NCBI GenBank assembly: GCA_946407725.1 | Contig: CAMJPM010000007.1 | Coordinates: 1-64,000 of the forward strand | Direction of reading: 5' to 3' | Length of the DNA stretch: 64,000 nt | DNA from: an uncultured Lachnospiraceae bacterium | Lineage (GTDB): Bacteria; Bacillota; Clostridia; Lachnospirales; Lachnospiraceae | In this document: positions 34,120-43,748 of the stretch, one piece after another | How the letters are laid out: each line of letters starts with the position of its first letter | Position numbering within the stretch: the stretch's first letter is position 1 | Notes under the pieces: model-generated | Seen by the model: only the letters and a program-made list of their open reading frames with translations | Databases searched by the model: none | Told to the model about the DNA's origin: nothing | Position numbers and translations under genes: made by a program

Positions 34120-35563
34120 TGTCTATGACGCTCTTTTTCCACTGGATCCAGAAAAAAATACCATATACCCCGAAAAACAGGCATGAGGATATGGCCAATG
34201 TAAAAAAGCTGTTTAAATTCAGCCTTTTAACCCATAACGACGCCGCAAGCGATAATAACGATGCCGGCAGAATATATAGTATATGAAGCTTCCTCAAAAA
34301 TGCCGTAACACTGAATTTGGGATTCTTTTCCCTGAAATATTTTCGTAAAGCCGCTGTCTGTACCAGAAGCACGGCAAACTCGGCAATGGTGGTTCCCACT
34401 GCGGCACCGGCAGAAGCGAATCCCGGAATAAGGATGATATTGACTATCACATCCACCACCGCTCCAACGATCTCCGATAATAACACCACCTTTTCCTTCC
34501 CCAGGGGAATGAACATCTGTATGCCTATGATATTTGTGATCCCGATAAAAAGAAGGGTGGGCATGATGATCTGCATCGGGGCTATTGAGCCCTCAAATGC
34601 AGCTCCTGAAATAAAAATAATGGATTCCCCTGCAAAGAATATAAAATAGAGCATTAAGGGAACAGACACAGATAACACAAAATAGAAAGCCTTTTTGCCG
34701 ATATCCACAAACTTCGAAACGCTCCCCTGCTCTATATAATACGATGCCCTGGGCAGAAGCACAGCCCCCAGGGAAGTCACCAGACTCACAAAAACGGATT
34801 TTATTTTTACAGCGGCATTGTAATACCCTACTTCGGTATCTGAAGTCATAAATCCCAGCATCACCGTATCCAGATGTGTATAAATTGTAGTGGCACAGGA
34901 CATGGCAAAAAAGATCATGACAGGCTTCAAATGGCGTTTTATGTTATAACCGCCCACCGGCTTAAAGCTTATGTATTTCCCGGCGCAGATAAAATTTATC
35001 AATCCCGGGGCCGAGCCCGCAAAAACGGTAATTGCACCGTATATAAGATAATCACTCTTTTCACGTATCAGAAGAAGCATGGCGATAAGTGAAATAACCT
35101 TGCAGATAACAGATCTGATGGTGATAAATGTATACTTTTCCAGTCCCCTGTATAGCCATTCCGCCCCAATGGCACTGAAAATAATCATCAGGCTTGTGAT
35201 ATAGTACAGAGTTTTTTCACTGTAAAGCCTTGGAACAAAGAAGATCAGGGTAAAAAGTAGGATATAGGATATCAGGCTCATGATGAGGCTTATAAATAAC
35301 AGCTCATGAGTTACTCTGCTGAGTTCTTCCTTATCATCCCTGACACGGGCACAGGCTCTGATACCGTATGTCGGTATACCAAGCTGTGAGAGCATAACAA
35401 AATAAGTGATAAAGGATACCGCAAAGGAAACCTTTCCCGTTCCCTCGGGAAGAAGAACCCTGGATACATATGGAAATGAAATGATGGGAAAAATGATGGA
35501 TGTCAGCGTAAGAAGAGCATTCATCCCGAAATTCAGTTTTATGGAGGGCTCTCTGTTTTTCAT
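34106..35563 (-). CDS. Wzx-type polysaccharide flippase
   Basis: A 485-residue polytopic protein with about 12-14 hydrophobic segments. The N-terminus FGMNALLTLTSIIFPIISFPYVSRVLLPEGTG is characteristic of oligosaccharide flippases of the MATE/MVF fold that move lipid-linked repeat units across the membrane. It follows the ECF S gene by 8 bp on the same strand. With the Wzy/ligase-like gene and the glycosyltransferases it forms the core of a polysaccharide export set. Confidence 0.9.
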   Translation of the reverse strand: MKNREPSIKLNFGMNALLTLTSIIFPIISFPYVSRVLLPEGTGKVSFAVSFITYFVMLSQLGIPTYGIRACARVRDDKEELSRVTHELLFISLIMSLISYILLFTLIFFVPRLYSEKTLYYITSLMIIFSAIGAEWLYRGLEKYTFITIRSVICKVISLIAMLLLIREKSDYLIYGAITVFAGSAPGLINFICAGKYISFKPVGGYNIKRHLKPVMIFFAMSCATTIYTHLDTVMLGFMTSDTEVGYYNAAVKIKSVFVSLVTSLGAVLLPRASYYIEQGSVSKFVDIGKKAFYFVLSVSVPLMLYFIFFAGESIIFISGAAFEGSIAPMQIIMPTLLFIGITNIIGIQMFIPLGKEKVVLLSEIVGAVVDVIVNIILIPGFASAGAAVGTTIAEFAVLLVQTAALRKYFREKNPKFSVTAFLRKLHILYILPASLLSLAASLWVKRLNLNSFFTLAISSCLFFGVYGIFFWIQWKKSVIDRKSG

Positions 35564-35571
35564 GACGAACC

Positions 35572-36084
35572 CTACTCCCCGTTCATCATTTTGAAGTATA
35601 ACTTCTGAATTCCGCAGTTATAACAGAGAACAAGCGCAATAACTCCTCCGAGGACTGCCTGGGCAATCTCATAGGGAAGCTTGATCATTGCATATTCAAA
35701 GGTGCTGTAAACAAAAGTCTTCCCGAGAGTATAACCCGTTACCATTATTATCCCACCCAGGATCACTCCTATGACAGCACCAGCCTTCTGATTATCACGC
35801 ATTATTCTATGGGAAAACAGCGAAATGACCACAGCCTGCAGTCCGTGGGTCACAAGGGACACAAACATGGGCAGTGGATAGAATATCATATCCCCAAGGA
35901 ATGAGCCTATTCCGCCTACAACAAATGCTTCCATGGGATCTAATAGAATGGCTGCCAGGCATATCACAGCATCACAGAGATACAGATGCCCTCCGGGAAC
36001 AGGTATGCCGAACGAACTCATGGCAATATTCATCGCCAGAAACAGCGCAGTTATGGTGATCCTTTTTGTTTTGATGCCTGTCAT
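35572..36084 (-). CDS. ECF transporter S component
   Basis: A 170-residue membrane protein with about five to six hydrophobic segments. The ITITALFLAMNIAMSSFGIPVPGGHLYLCDAV start is typical of energy-coupling-factor substrate-binding subunits for vitamins or related compounds. No EcfA/T genes are in the window, so it would use a shared module encoded elsewhere. The substrate is unknown. A TATAAT box ends 6 nt before the ATG and no ribosome site is present, so the transcript is probably leaderless. Confidence 0.82.
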   Translation of the reverse strand: MTGIKTKRITITALFLAMNIAMSSFGIPVPGGHLYLCDAVICLAAILLDPMEAFVVGGIGSFLGDMIFYPLPMFVSLVTHGLQAVVISLFSHRIMRDNQKAGAVIGVILGGIIMVTGYTLGKTFVYSTFEYAMIKLPYEIAQAVLGGVIALVLCYNCGIQKLYFKMMNGE

Positions 36085-36090
36085 GCCGTG

Positions 36091-36119
36091 ATTATAGACT
36101 ATCAGCTGAGTAAAGTAAA
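36091..36119 (-). promoter_or_regulatory. Promoter of the ECF S gene, leaderless type
   Basis: On the minus strand TTTACT, a 17-bp spacer, TATAAT, then 6 nt to the ATG at 36084. Confidence 0.7.
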
Positions 36120-36153
36120 GAAAAATAAGGCAGCAATGTATTAGTAATTATCC

Positions 36154-36240
36154 ATCGTATTATATCGTAAACTGCCGTATTTTATCATAATTTATCGTAT
36201 TTCTCTTTATTTTTAATAATTTATCGTAATTTGTTGTATT
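36154..36240. repeat. Helically phased 10-bp repeat array (TCGTA)
   Basis: CGTA or a one-base variant occurs at 36156, 36166, 36176, 36186 (CATA) and 36196, then at 36225 and 36235 (TGTA). The spacing is exactly 10 bp within each block, and the two blocks are 29 bp apart, nearly in phase. The consensus is about TTATCGTATT. The array fills the gap between two divergent promoters and stops 15 bp before the -35 of the AAA ATPase gene. Confidence 0.8.
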
Positions 36241-36254
36241 TTGACCAATTTCTC

Positions 36255-36284
36255 TTGACAGCCTTTGTTTTTTCAGCATATCAT
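36255..36284 (+). promoter_or_regulatory. Promoter of the AAA ATPase gene, leaderless type
   Basis: TTGACA, an 18-bp spacer, TATCAT, then 6 nt to the ATG at 36291. No ribosome site fits. Confidence 0.65.
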
Positions 36285-36290
36285 AAAACC

Positions 36291-37451
36291 ATGAAAAATA
36301 ATCCATACCGTCCCGGAGCCGGATTGATGCCGGGTTACCTTGCGGGAAGAGAAAATGACATAGAAACCGCTTCCGAATCCTTCAGCGGTCTGGCGAATGG
36401 GATACCGGTCCGGTCCATAGCTTATACGGGATTCAAGGGTGTCGGAAAGACAGTTCTTCTTAACCGTCTTCAGGAAATTTCTGAGGATAAAGGAATTGCC
36501 TCTTATCACATTGAAGTGACAAAAGCAGGCTCCTTTATTTCAAAGCTCAATAACTGCTGCCGTAAATACCTTAGAACCGGCAATTTTACAGATGTTCTCG
36601 GAAATATCTTTGCTGATGCTCTCGACTCTCTGAAGGCTCTGGAGCTTTCCTTTGAACCGGAAAGCAATAAATTTTCGCTTTCCATGCAGGAGAAGATGCT
36701 GTATTCATCAACAGACATTTCCCAGAATCTCCAGGATCTCTTTGAATCCATAGGAGAACTTGCAAAAAAGAAAAACCGTCCGATATGCTTTTTCATTGAT
36801 GAATTTCAGTATTCGTCCCAGGAAGAGATAGATGCTTTTATTTCAGCTGTTCACAGAACAAACCAGCTTTCCTATCCTCTCATGGCTGTCTGTGCCGGCA
36901 CGCCTGAATTATTAAAGATGCTGTATAAAGAAAAGACATATGTGGAAAGGCTGTTTCTCTTTCCAAAGATCGATCTCCTTTCCATTAATGAAGTAGAGGA
37001 AGCAATTAATATACCCGCAGCCAGGGACGGACTAAAATTTGACGGTTCCGCCATAGAAAGGATCTTTGAGATAACACAGGGTTACCCTTTCTTTGTCCAG
37101 CAATACGGGCAGATCATTTATAAACATGCTGAAAGCGCTTCAACAATAGATCTGGAAATAACAAATAAGTTTTTACCGGAATACTATTCCGAGCTGGACA
37201 ATAACTTCTATATGATCCGTTATGAAGACAGAGGTGAACTGGAAAAGCAGTGTCTTTCAGCAATGGCCGCTCAGGATTCATTCCCCTGTCGTGTTTCGGA
37301 TATAGCAAAAACCCTGAATAAAGAGATCAAACAGATCTCCCCAACTCTGTCCAGACTCAAAACAAAGGGACTTATCACATATGAAAACCCCGGCGAAGTG
37401 GATTTCACTGTTCCGGGATTTGCAGACTATATAAAGCGCAGGAGCGGGTAA
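36291..37451 (+). CDS. AAA ATPase with C-terminal winged helix (ATPase_2-type)
   Basis: About 386 residues from MKNNPYRPGAG. The ORF-track start at 36231 lies inside the repeat array and is rejected. Walker A is GFKGVGKTVLL at about 38-48 and Walker B is CFFIDEFQ at about 165. The C-terminal ~60 residues look like a winged helix (VSDIAKTLNKEIKQISPTLSRLKTKG). The family is the archaeal-type ATPase_2/Orc-like group common as solitary genes in Clostridia, with unknown function. A related ATPase is cut by the right edge of the window. The phased array upstream may be its own operator. Confidence 0.8.
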   Translation: MKNNPYRPGAGLMPGYLAGRENDIETASESFSGLANGIPVRSIAYTGFKGVGKTVLLNRLQEISEDKGIASYHIEVTKAGSFISKLNNCCRKYLRTGNFTDVLGNIFADALDSLKALELSFEPESNKFSLSMQEKMLYSSTDISQNLQDLFESIGELAKKKNRPICFFIDEFQYSSQEEIDAFISAVHRTNQLSYPLMAVCAGTPELLKMLYKEKTYVERLFLFPKIDLLSINEVEEAINIPAARDGLKFDGSAIERIFEITQGYPFFVQQYGQIIYKHAESASTIDLEITNKFLPEYYSELDNNFYMIRYEDRGELEKQCLSAMAAQDSFPCRVSDIAKTLNKEIKQISPTLSRLKTKGLITYENPGEVDFTVPGFADYIKRRSG

Positions 37452-37510
37452 ACGCATTAACTTTGATGAAAACATAATTTAAGGTACATGGTACCCAGAA
37501 TGCTTTTAAT

Positions 37511-37539
37511 TTGCAGACATCCATGGCAGGTACTATAAT
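37511..37539 (+). promoter_or_regulatory. Promoter of the Uma2 gene
   Basis: TTGCAG, a 17-bp spacer, TATAAT. CGGAGG (37548-37553) lies 12 nt before the ATG. Confidence 0.7.
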
Positions 37540-37565
37540 CAGAACAGCGGAGGTCAATCAGTAAT

Positions 37566-38096
37566 ATGCCGGCACTAAAAGAGGAATTAAAAACCATTGA
37601 GGATATATATATGCTCCCGGAAGGCTCAAGAGCTGAGCTCATTGACGGCATTATGTATGACATGGCTCCTCCCTCCGGAACACATCAAAAGATATCTGCG
37701 GATCTTTTGACGGATATTGTGAATTACATACGGTTAAAACAGGGTGAGTGCCAGGCCTTCCATGCTCCTTTTCCTGTATTTCTTAATGATGATGACTTAA
37801 ACTATGTTGAGCCGGATATCACTGTGATCTGTGACAAAGGGAAGATCGATGAGAAAGGCTGCCATGGGGCTCCGAATTTCATAATTGAAATAGTGAGTCC
37901 TTCCAGCGTAAAAATGGATTATATGATAAAACTATTTAAGTACCGCAACTCCGGAGTCAGGGAATACTGGATTGTCGATCCGCTGAAAAAAATGGTTCGT
38001 ACCTACCTCTTTGAGGAAAATGAAACCCAGGATTATTCTTTTGCAGAAAAGATTCCTGTCGGAATTTATCCCGATCTCAGGCTGCGTATCTACTGA
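37566..38096 (+). CDS. Uma2-family putative endonuclease
   Basis: A 176-residue PD-(D/E)XK-fold protein of the Uma2 (DUF820) family. The family motifs are SRAELIDGIMYDMAPPS near residue 20, YVEPDITVICD near 80 and PNFIIEIVSPSS near 102, giving the acidic residues of the nuclease-like centre. The family is abundant in cyanobacteria and scattered in Clostridia. Activity and role are poorly known. It has its own promoter just after the AAA ATPase gene. Confidence 0.88.
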   Translation: MPALKEELKTIEDIYMLPEGSRAELIDGIMYDMAPPSGTHQKISADLLTDIVNYIRLKQGECQAFHAPFPVFLNDDDLNYVEPDITVICDKGKIDEKGCHGAPNFIIEIVSPSSVKMDYMIKLFKYRNSGVREYWIVDPLKKMVRTYLFEENETQDYSFAEKIPVGIYPDLRLRIY

Positions 38097-38197
38097 TCAC
38101 AACGACCATGGCTGAATTCTGTCCTTTGATATGCAAAGTTTCTTCCCAAAAATGCGATCCTGATTTTAACGGGTATACTTAAAATGGAGAGATATGG

Positions 38198-39796
38198 ATG
38201 TTTAAGAATCATTTAGAGAATATCAGAAATGACTTAATGCATTTGGAAAAAATCAAACCCTTATTAAAGATAATCATAACCCATGGGTTAATACTATATA
38301 TTGTCTTTTTTATAATCATGGTTTTTCTTATATCCAAAAAACAGGATTATCATATGGATGAAATTTTCAGCTATGGACTTTCAAACCACTACGGGGGAAT
38401 AACCTTATCCATAGAAGACGGTTACAGATACGATGATCCGGAAGCTGTTTATATGGATTATATGACTGTAGATCCGTCTCATCGTTTTGACTATGTTAAC
38501 GTTTGGCAAAATCAGAGAATGGATACTCATCCGCCATTTTACTACGTGCTTCTTCACACTATATGTTCTTTTTTTCCTGGCGTTTACAGCAGATGGTTTG
38601 CAGGGAGCATAAATATAATCTTTTCACTTCTTACCCTTTTTGTGTTGAGAAAGCTTAGTCTTGGTCTGACTGAAAACAACCGTATTCTGACTGAAGTAAT
38701 ATCAATTATTTTTGTTTTATCAAATGGAATCTGGAATGCTGTTCTTTTCTTCAGAATGTATGTTATGGCTATGTTTTTTATAGTACTGCTCACGTATATA
38801 TATACCATTCAACTGAATGAAAAACAAAGTCATTTTGAGATCAAAGTATTTTTGTTATCTGTTGCAGGAGCGTTAACACATTATTACAATATTATTTTTA
38901 TTGCAGTAATTGCCTTTGTTTATGCATGGATTTTGCTTCATCAGAAAAATCACGCTGACCTGAAAAGGCTGGTCATTACTGAGTTGTGTGCGGGCACTGT
39001 ATCTGTTATTATTTTTCCGTGGATGTTAAAGCACTTTTTTAAGTCAGACAGGGGCAGAGAAGCAACGGATAATCTGTTGTTTCATCCTGACGAATTCATA
39101 GACAGATTTAAAAGTTTTATTTCCATAGTCGACAAACAGCTCTGTGGCTCTGTTTTACTATATTTTTTAATCTGGAGCAGCCTGATCTTATTGTTCATAA
39201 TAATTTCAAATAACCGGCAAAAACTGAATACCGTCATTTATTACCGCATATCACTTCTTTTAATACCAACAGTAACCTTTTTTTTGATCGTTTCCAAATC
39301 TGCTCCATTTAGGACTTTCAGATATATCATACCGATTTATCCTATAATAATCTGTGGGATGATATGTATGCTTTATCTCTTCGGAAAGAAGTGTGGGATA
39401 AAAGCCATCAATGCTGTACTTGCTTTTGTTTCTGCTGTTATTATAGTAAACGGATTTAAATATGCTGATTTATCAGCGCTTGGATCAGATGCCGTTTCCA
39501 AGTTGGAAAAAACCAATGCTTATTCAAACTGCGACTGTCTTTTTATTTATAAAGGCAAATGGGAATTGCTTGGCAGCTGGCTGGAAGTAAGGAATTATAA
39601 CAGCGTAACATTTCTAAGTCAGGATAATACTGACATATTACAAGATCTGGATATCAAGAATAACAGCGATCTTATAGTTATGGTCACAGATAACTGCAGA
39701 GATGTGAATAGTGAGTTACTGGATGCGTATCCTGACCTGAATGAAACAGAAACCGTTGGACACTATGGTTTTGCTACCACTTATTATTACCACTAA
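38198..39796 (+). CDS. GT39-like membrane glycosyltransferase
   Basis: A 532-residue protein with about eleven hydrophobic segments. The first extracytoplasmic loop has YHMDEIFSYG (the acidic motif) and DTHPPFYYVLLH (the PPFYY motif), marking a PMT/ArnT-like polyprenyl-phosphate sugar transferase. The C-terminal ~100 residues are extracytoplasmic. GGAGAG precedes the ATG. The A/T-rich sequence here differs from the flanking housekeeping genes. It overlaps the alternative upstream start of the next gene. Confidence 0.82.
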   Translation: MFKNHLENIRNDLMHLEKIKPLLKIIITHGLILYIVFFIIMVFLISKKQDYHMDEIFSYGLSNHYGGITLSIEDGYRYDDPEAVYMDYMTVDPSHRFDYVNVWQNQRMDTHPPFYYVLLHTICSFFPGVYSRWFAGSINIIFSLLTLFVLRKLSLGLTENNRILTEVISIIFVLSNGIWNAVLFFRMYVMAMFFIVLLTYIYTIQLNEKQSHFEIKVFLLSVAGALTHYYNIIFIAVIAFVYAWILLHQKNHADLKRLVITELCAGTVSVIIFPWMLKHFFKSDRGREATDNLLFHPDEFIDRFKSFISIVDKQLCGSVLLYFLIWSSLILLFIIISNNRQKLNTVIYYRISLLLIPTVTFFLIVSKSAPFRTFRYIIPIYPIIICGMICMLYLFGKKCGIKAINAVLAFVSAVIIVNGFKYADLSALGSDAVSKLEKTNAYSNCDCLFIYKGKWELLGSWLEVRNYNSVTFLSQDNTDILQDLDIKNNSDLIVMVTDNCRDVNSELLDAYPDLNETETVGHYGFATTYYYH

Positions 39797-39824
39797 AACA
39801 TTGAGAGTAACTATTCAGACAAAT

Positions 39825-42116
39825 ATGAGAAACCGTTCTATTTCTAAAAACCGAAAAATTATACTCCTCTTAATTATTGAGTTTATTATTTTACTATCAT
39901 TTCTGTTTGTTGATATCATTTACAGAAATAAGCATTGTCGGATGATAGAGGGATTTTCTGTCGAAAATTACACTTCGGATATTGCCACCTTTGAGAACGG
40001 TCTATGGTCAATAGCTCCTCAAAATGTAAATACAGAGGAAGACACCATTGTTATGTTAAAAGGATCCGGAAAAGAATTAAAACGCGGAACTTATACATTG
40101 ATCATCCGTTATCATGCCGATTCCGATCAGAAGTGTAACATAAAAGTGAATGATGATGACGGATTACTGATAAACGGTGGAACATTTATTCTTGATAAAA
40201 ACAAAGATCAGGGAACCTTTCATTTTGAAACCAAGACAAATATAAAAAGTGCGTATATTGAATTCTGGTATAACCGTTCAGGCTCATTTTCAATCAGCGA
40301 TATTGCAGTATATTCCAACGATAATATGATCAGAAAATTCTTTCTTATCCTTTTTTTTATTTTGCTTGGAATAGACACATTTTTAATCTTTAGAATATTG
40401 AGCAGTAAAAATAAACGGTATCTACTGACTATTGTTATTCTTACTGTTATTTCTTCACTCCCTCTTTTCTATAAAGGGTTAAACGATAAAGGCCACGATC
40501 TGATTTTTCACCTTATGCGTATTGAAGGTCTGGCAGAGGAAATAAGACTGAGACATATTCCTTCCAGGATGCAATCACTTTGGAACGGAGGATATGGCTA
40601 TCCCGTATCCATTTATTATGGTGATATTCTGCTGTATTTTCCTGCTATTCTAAGACTGTTCGGAATTAGTATTAACGGCGCTTTCAAACTATATGTGTTT
40701 GGCATTAATCTTCTGACTTCACTAAGCGCGTTTATCTGTTTTAAGAAAGTATTCGTAGATTATATACTTGCTGTATTTCTGTCTTTTGTTTTTGTGCTTT
40801 CTCCATACAGACTGATGGATATTTTCGTGAGAAATGCGGTAGGTGAATACAGCGTTATGGTGTTCTTCCCAATTATAACTCTTGCACTTTACAGAATCTA
40901 TGATGAAAGAAACCAGACATGGAAGCAGAAGCTTGGAAATGGGATCTTATTGGGTATTGGTACAGGCGGGGTAGTTACATCCCATGTACTTTCTGCTGAA
41001 ATGATCATCTTGATTATGGGAATTACCTTTATTCTGTTATGGAAGAAGAGCATAAAGCCTGATTCCCTGATCACTTATTTTATCGGAACTGCTGTATCAA
41101 TACTGTTAAGCCTATATTATATTGTCCCTTTTCTGGATTATAATTTACATTGTGTTGTTAAAATAAGCCGTTCATCTCCACGGATTCAGGCAGCAGGAGC
41201 TAATATTTCCGATTATTTTGCCTTTTTCAACAATCCTTACGGCGATTCTCCCTATATGAAGTATACCCCGGGATTTATACTTATGATTTCAATTATGTTT
41301 GCTTTTGTAATGTGGATAAAAAAGAAAGCAAATTCAAGAATAAAGCTTCTTACCATCCTGTCTTTATTCTTATTATGGATAGATTCCAATGCATTTCCAT
41401 GGGATGTACTTGCATATGATATCCGGCCATTCAGAGTACTGACTTATGTCCAGTTTCCATGGAGATATATGGGTATTATCTGTCTTACGCTCACCCTGCT
41501 CCTTGGAGAATTGCTGACATCTTTTCTTTCAAAAGAAACACCTTTTCCGTTACCTGTTTCCTTAAAAACAATCATTAATGCAGGGCTCTGTTCAGCCGTA
41601 TTATCCATGCTGCTTTTCCTGAGTTCATATGCTGATAATGCCAATCGTACAGTATATTATGATACCGGAAATCTTAGTACATACTCATATATGGGTGGTG
41701 AATATCTAAGGGCAAAAAGAGCTGGTGACAAAAAGATAGTTACGGATCCGAAAAAATTCAAAGGTGAAGTAACGGGAAATATTGAATATTCAGAGATACT
41801 TGAAAGAAACGGCACAGATATTACCTTTTCTGTGAACACAGGAAATGCCGGTGGCGAAGTAGTCTTCCCGGTTATAAACTATCCGGGTTATTGTGTCTCA
41901 GATGAATACGGAAACAGATACGAAATCCATGACAGCGATAATCTTCTGATCGCAATTGATCTTCCGGCCTCTTACAAGGGCATTCTTCGTGTCAGTTATG
42001 ATTATCCAAGGTATTGGGATTATGCTGCTATTATCTCCATTGTGGCTTTCTTAGTAATTATCAGTGCAATAATTGCCATAAAACTTAAGCCTGTTTTAAA
42101 TAACGATATTGACTAA
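39825..42116 (+). CDS. Large polytopic membrane protein (PTPS-related / YfhO-like)
   Basis: About 763 residues from MRNRSISKNRK, the start nearest to the membrane segment. The ORF-track start at 39741 lies inside the previous gene. Neither start has a good ribosome site. It has a first membrane helix, a beta-rich extracytoplasmic domain (about 30-160), roughly ten membrane segments including GHDLIFHLMRIEGLAEEIR, then a second extracytoplasmic domain and a last helix. This resembles the 6-pyruvoyl-tetrahydropterin-synthase-related membrane family and YfhO-type glycosyltransferases. It is likely part of polymer assembly, with unproven activity. Confidence 0.7.
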   Translation: MRNRSISKNRKIILLLIIEFIILLSFLFVDIIYRNKHCRMIEGFSVENYTSDIATFENGLWSIAPQNVNTEEDTIVMLKGSGKELKRGTYTLIIRYHADSDQKCNIKVNDDDGLLINGGTFILDKNKDQGTFHFETKTNIKSAYIEFWYNRSGSFSISDIAVYSNDNMIRKFFLILFFILLGIDTFLIFRILSSKNKRYLLTIVILTVISSLPLFYKGLNDKGHDLIFHLMRIEGLAEEIRLRHIPSRMQSLWNGGYGYPVSIYYGDILLYFPAILRLFGISINGAFKLYVFGINLLTSLSAFICFKKVFVDYILAVFLSFVFVLSPYRLMDIFVRNAVGEYSVMVFFPIITLALYRIYDERNQTWKQKLGNGILLGIGTGGVVTSHVLSAEMIILIMGITFILLWKKSIKPDSLITYFIGTAVSILLSLYYIVPFLDYNLHCVVKISRSSPRIQAAGANISDYFAFFNNPYGDSPYMKYTPGFILMISIMFAFVMWIKKKANSRIKLLTILSLFLLWIDSNAFPWDVLAYDIRPFRVLTYVQFPWRYMGIICLTLTLLLGELLTSFLSKETPFPLPVSLKTIINAGLCSAVLSMLLFLSSYADNANRTVYYDTGNLSTYSYMGGEYLRAKRAGDKKIVTDPKKFKGEVTGNIEYSEILERNGTDITFSVNTGNAGGEVVFPVINYPGYCVSDEYGNRYEIHDSDNLLIAIDLPASYKGILRVSYDYPRYWDYAAIISIVAFLVIISAIIAIKLKPVLNNDID

Positions 42117-42170
42117 AAGAAGTTTGATATGTAGTATGAATGCATTATAGGGACATTATAGGGAGGTAAT

Positions 42171-43733
42171 ATGATCAGCAAATATATTCAGGCTATGGAT
42201 GAAAAAAAGCAGAAACTGTTCATCACTGAATTTATTTTCGGGATTCTGTTCTCTGTAATTATATACTCTACCTTTATGACTCAGCAGCTTACCAATACCT
42301 ATGATGGTATGTGGCGTCAAAGCTACTTTATTTCCGGCAATTGGGAAGCATCTCTGGGAAGATGGCTGCTTCCCGTGATAGATACCCTTCATTTCGGGTT
42401 ACATCTGGATCCTATGACTTCACTGCTGACACTGTCTGCATTTGTCATCGGATTTATACTCATTCTCGATCTGTTTGAAGTAAAAAACCTCTTCATCGCA
42501 CTTGTTTCGATGTCAGTCTTTCTTTCTTCGACTCTGGTATCCATAATCCTGTCCTACCGCTTTACTTCCTTTTCTTATGGCTTATCTTTCCTGTTAGCTG
42601 TTTTGGCAGTTTATATATCCGTCAAAATGAACTCCTTCACTATTAAAATTCTGATGAGTGCTTTATTTATATGCTTTTTCATGGCGCTTTATCAGGCTTT
42701 CCTGGCAGTTTACGGACTGTTGATCCTGTTCTATATTATTTTCCTTATCACTAAGGGAGATTGCGATTTTAAAAAGATTCTGTCTTTCATCATTCTTACT
42801 TTTGAATGTTCCATTCCCGGAATTATTATATATGCTTTTACCCTTGCTGTTTCATTGAAAAACAGGCACATTGCCTTAAGCAGCTATCACGGAGCTAATT
42901 CTTCCGGAACGGCAGATACTCTTGCAAATCTGCCAAAAGCCATGATTAATGCGTATTCATTATTCTTCAACTATTATTTCAATCCGGATAAATTCAATTT
43001 CAGGCTTAATGCTCTTCAGGACTTGAAAATCCTTTGGCTGGGATTTGTCATTATTCTTTTTGTCCTCATTTTCACAGGAATCCATGTTTTTAAGGAAACT
43101 AAAAAGGACCATAGGATGTTTATTTTGTACTGTATTGTAGTTCTACTTCTTCCCATTGCCTGCAACGCTGCTCTTGTCATCGCTCCCAATGCAGACTTTT
43201 CTCTTCAAACAACTGCCGGTCTTTCCGTTTTCTTTTCAATTTCCATTCTGCTTCTGGATAATGAATACTTGAAAATCAACAAAATCATTTCAATTATCAT
43301 TGGAATAATAAGCTTTATTCTTCTATATGGCGGGATTCTCCAGATACAGATCGACCAAAACGCAATGCTGGAAGGAAGAAAGGCCACTGAAGTCATGGCT
43401 CTTGAAATTCTTGACGACTTAAAAGATCAGGGTTTCTATGGATCCACTCTTTTCTTTGTCGGAAGGCCTGCAGATAATGGTTCTTTTGTAGTCAATCCTA
43501 ATTACAACAAAGCTAATTCCTATGCTAAGATCGGGGCTTTTTCTCTTGGTAAAGACTGTATGAAACTGTCATATCACTCATTTTATAATGTCTATCTGCA
43601 TGTACCTCTTAACGTGTCCAATAAGATGTATGAGGATCTTGCATCCTTAGATGTAGTAAAGTCCATGCCCTCTTATCCAAATGATGGTTATATCATGCCT
43701 GTAGATGATGTTGTGGTAGTAAAACTAAATTAG
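42171..43733 (+). CDS. GtrII-like membrane glucosyltransferase
   Basis: A 520-residue polytopic protein. The early SNTYDG-like segment (LTNTYDGMWRQ) and the SGNWEASLGRWLLPVID stretch match the GtrII/glucosyltransferase-domain family that adds glucose side groups to surface polymers using undecaprenyl-phosphate glucose. The C-terminal ~130 residues form a soluble domain. GGGAGGTAAT lies directly before the ATG. It converges with the minus-strand GT2 gene ending at 43749. Confidence 0.82.
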   Translation: MISKYIQAMDEKKQKLFITEFIFGILFSVIIYSTFMTQQLTNTYDGMWRQSYFISGNWEASLGRWLLPVIDTLHFGLHLDPMTSLLTLSAFVIGFILILDLFEVKNLFIALVSMSVFLSSTLVSIILSYRFTSFSYGLSFLLAVLAVYISVKMNSFTIKILMSALFICFFMALYQAFLAVYGLLILFYIIFLITKGDCDFKKILSFIILTFECSIPGIIIYAFTLAVSLKNRHIALSSYHGANSSGTADTLANLPKAMINAYSLFFNYYFNPDKFNFRLNALQDLKILWLGFVIILFVLIFTGIHVFKETKKDHRMFILYCIVVLLLPIACNAALVIAPNADFSLQTTAGLSVFFSISILLLDNEYLKINKIISIIIGIISFILLYGGILQIQIDQNAMLEGRKATEVMALEILDDLKDQGFYGSTLFFVGRPADNGSFVVNPNYNKANSYAKIGAFSLGKDCMKLSYHSFYNVYLHVPLNVSNKMYEDLASLDVVKSMPSYPNDGYIMPVDDVVVVKLN

Positions 43734-43748
43734 ATCCTGGAGCATAAC

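Noticed and set aside
36231-36290. ORF-track start of the AAA ATPase at 36231
   Set aside because: It lies in the repeat array upstream of the promoter. The ATG at 36291 fits the family start.
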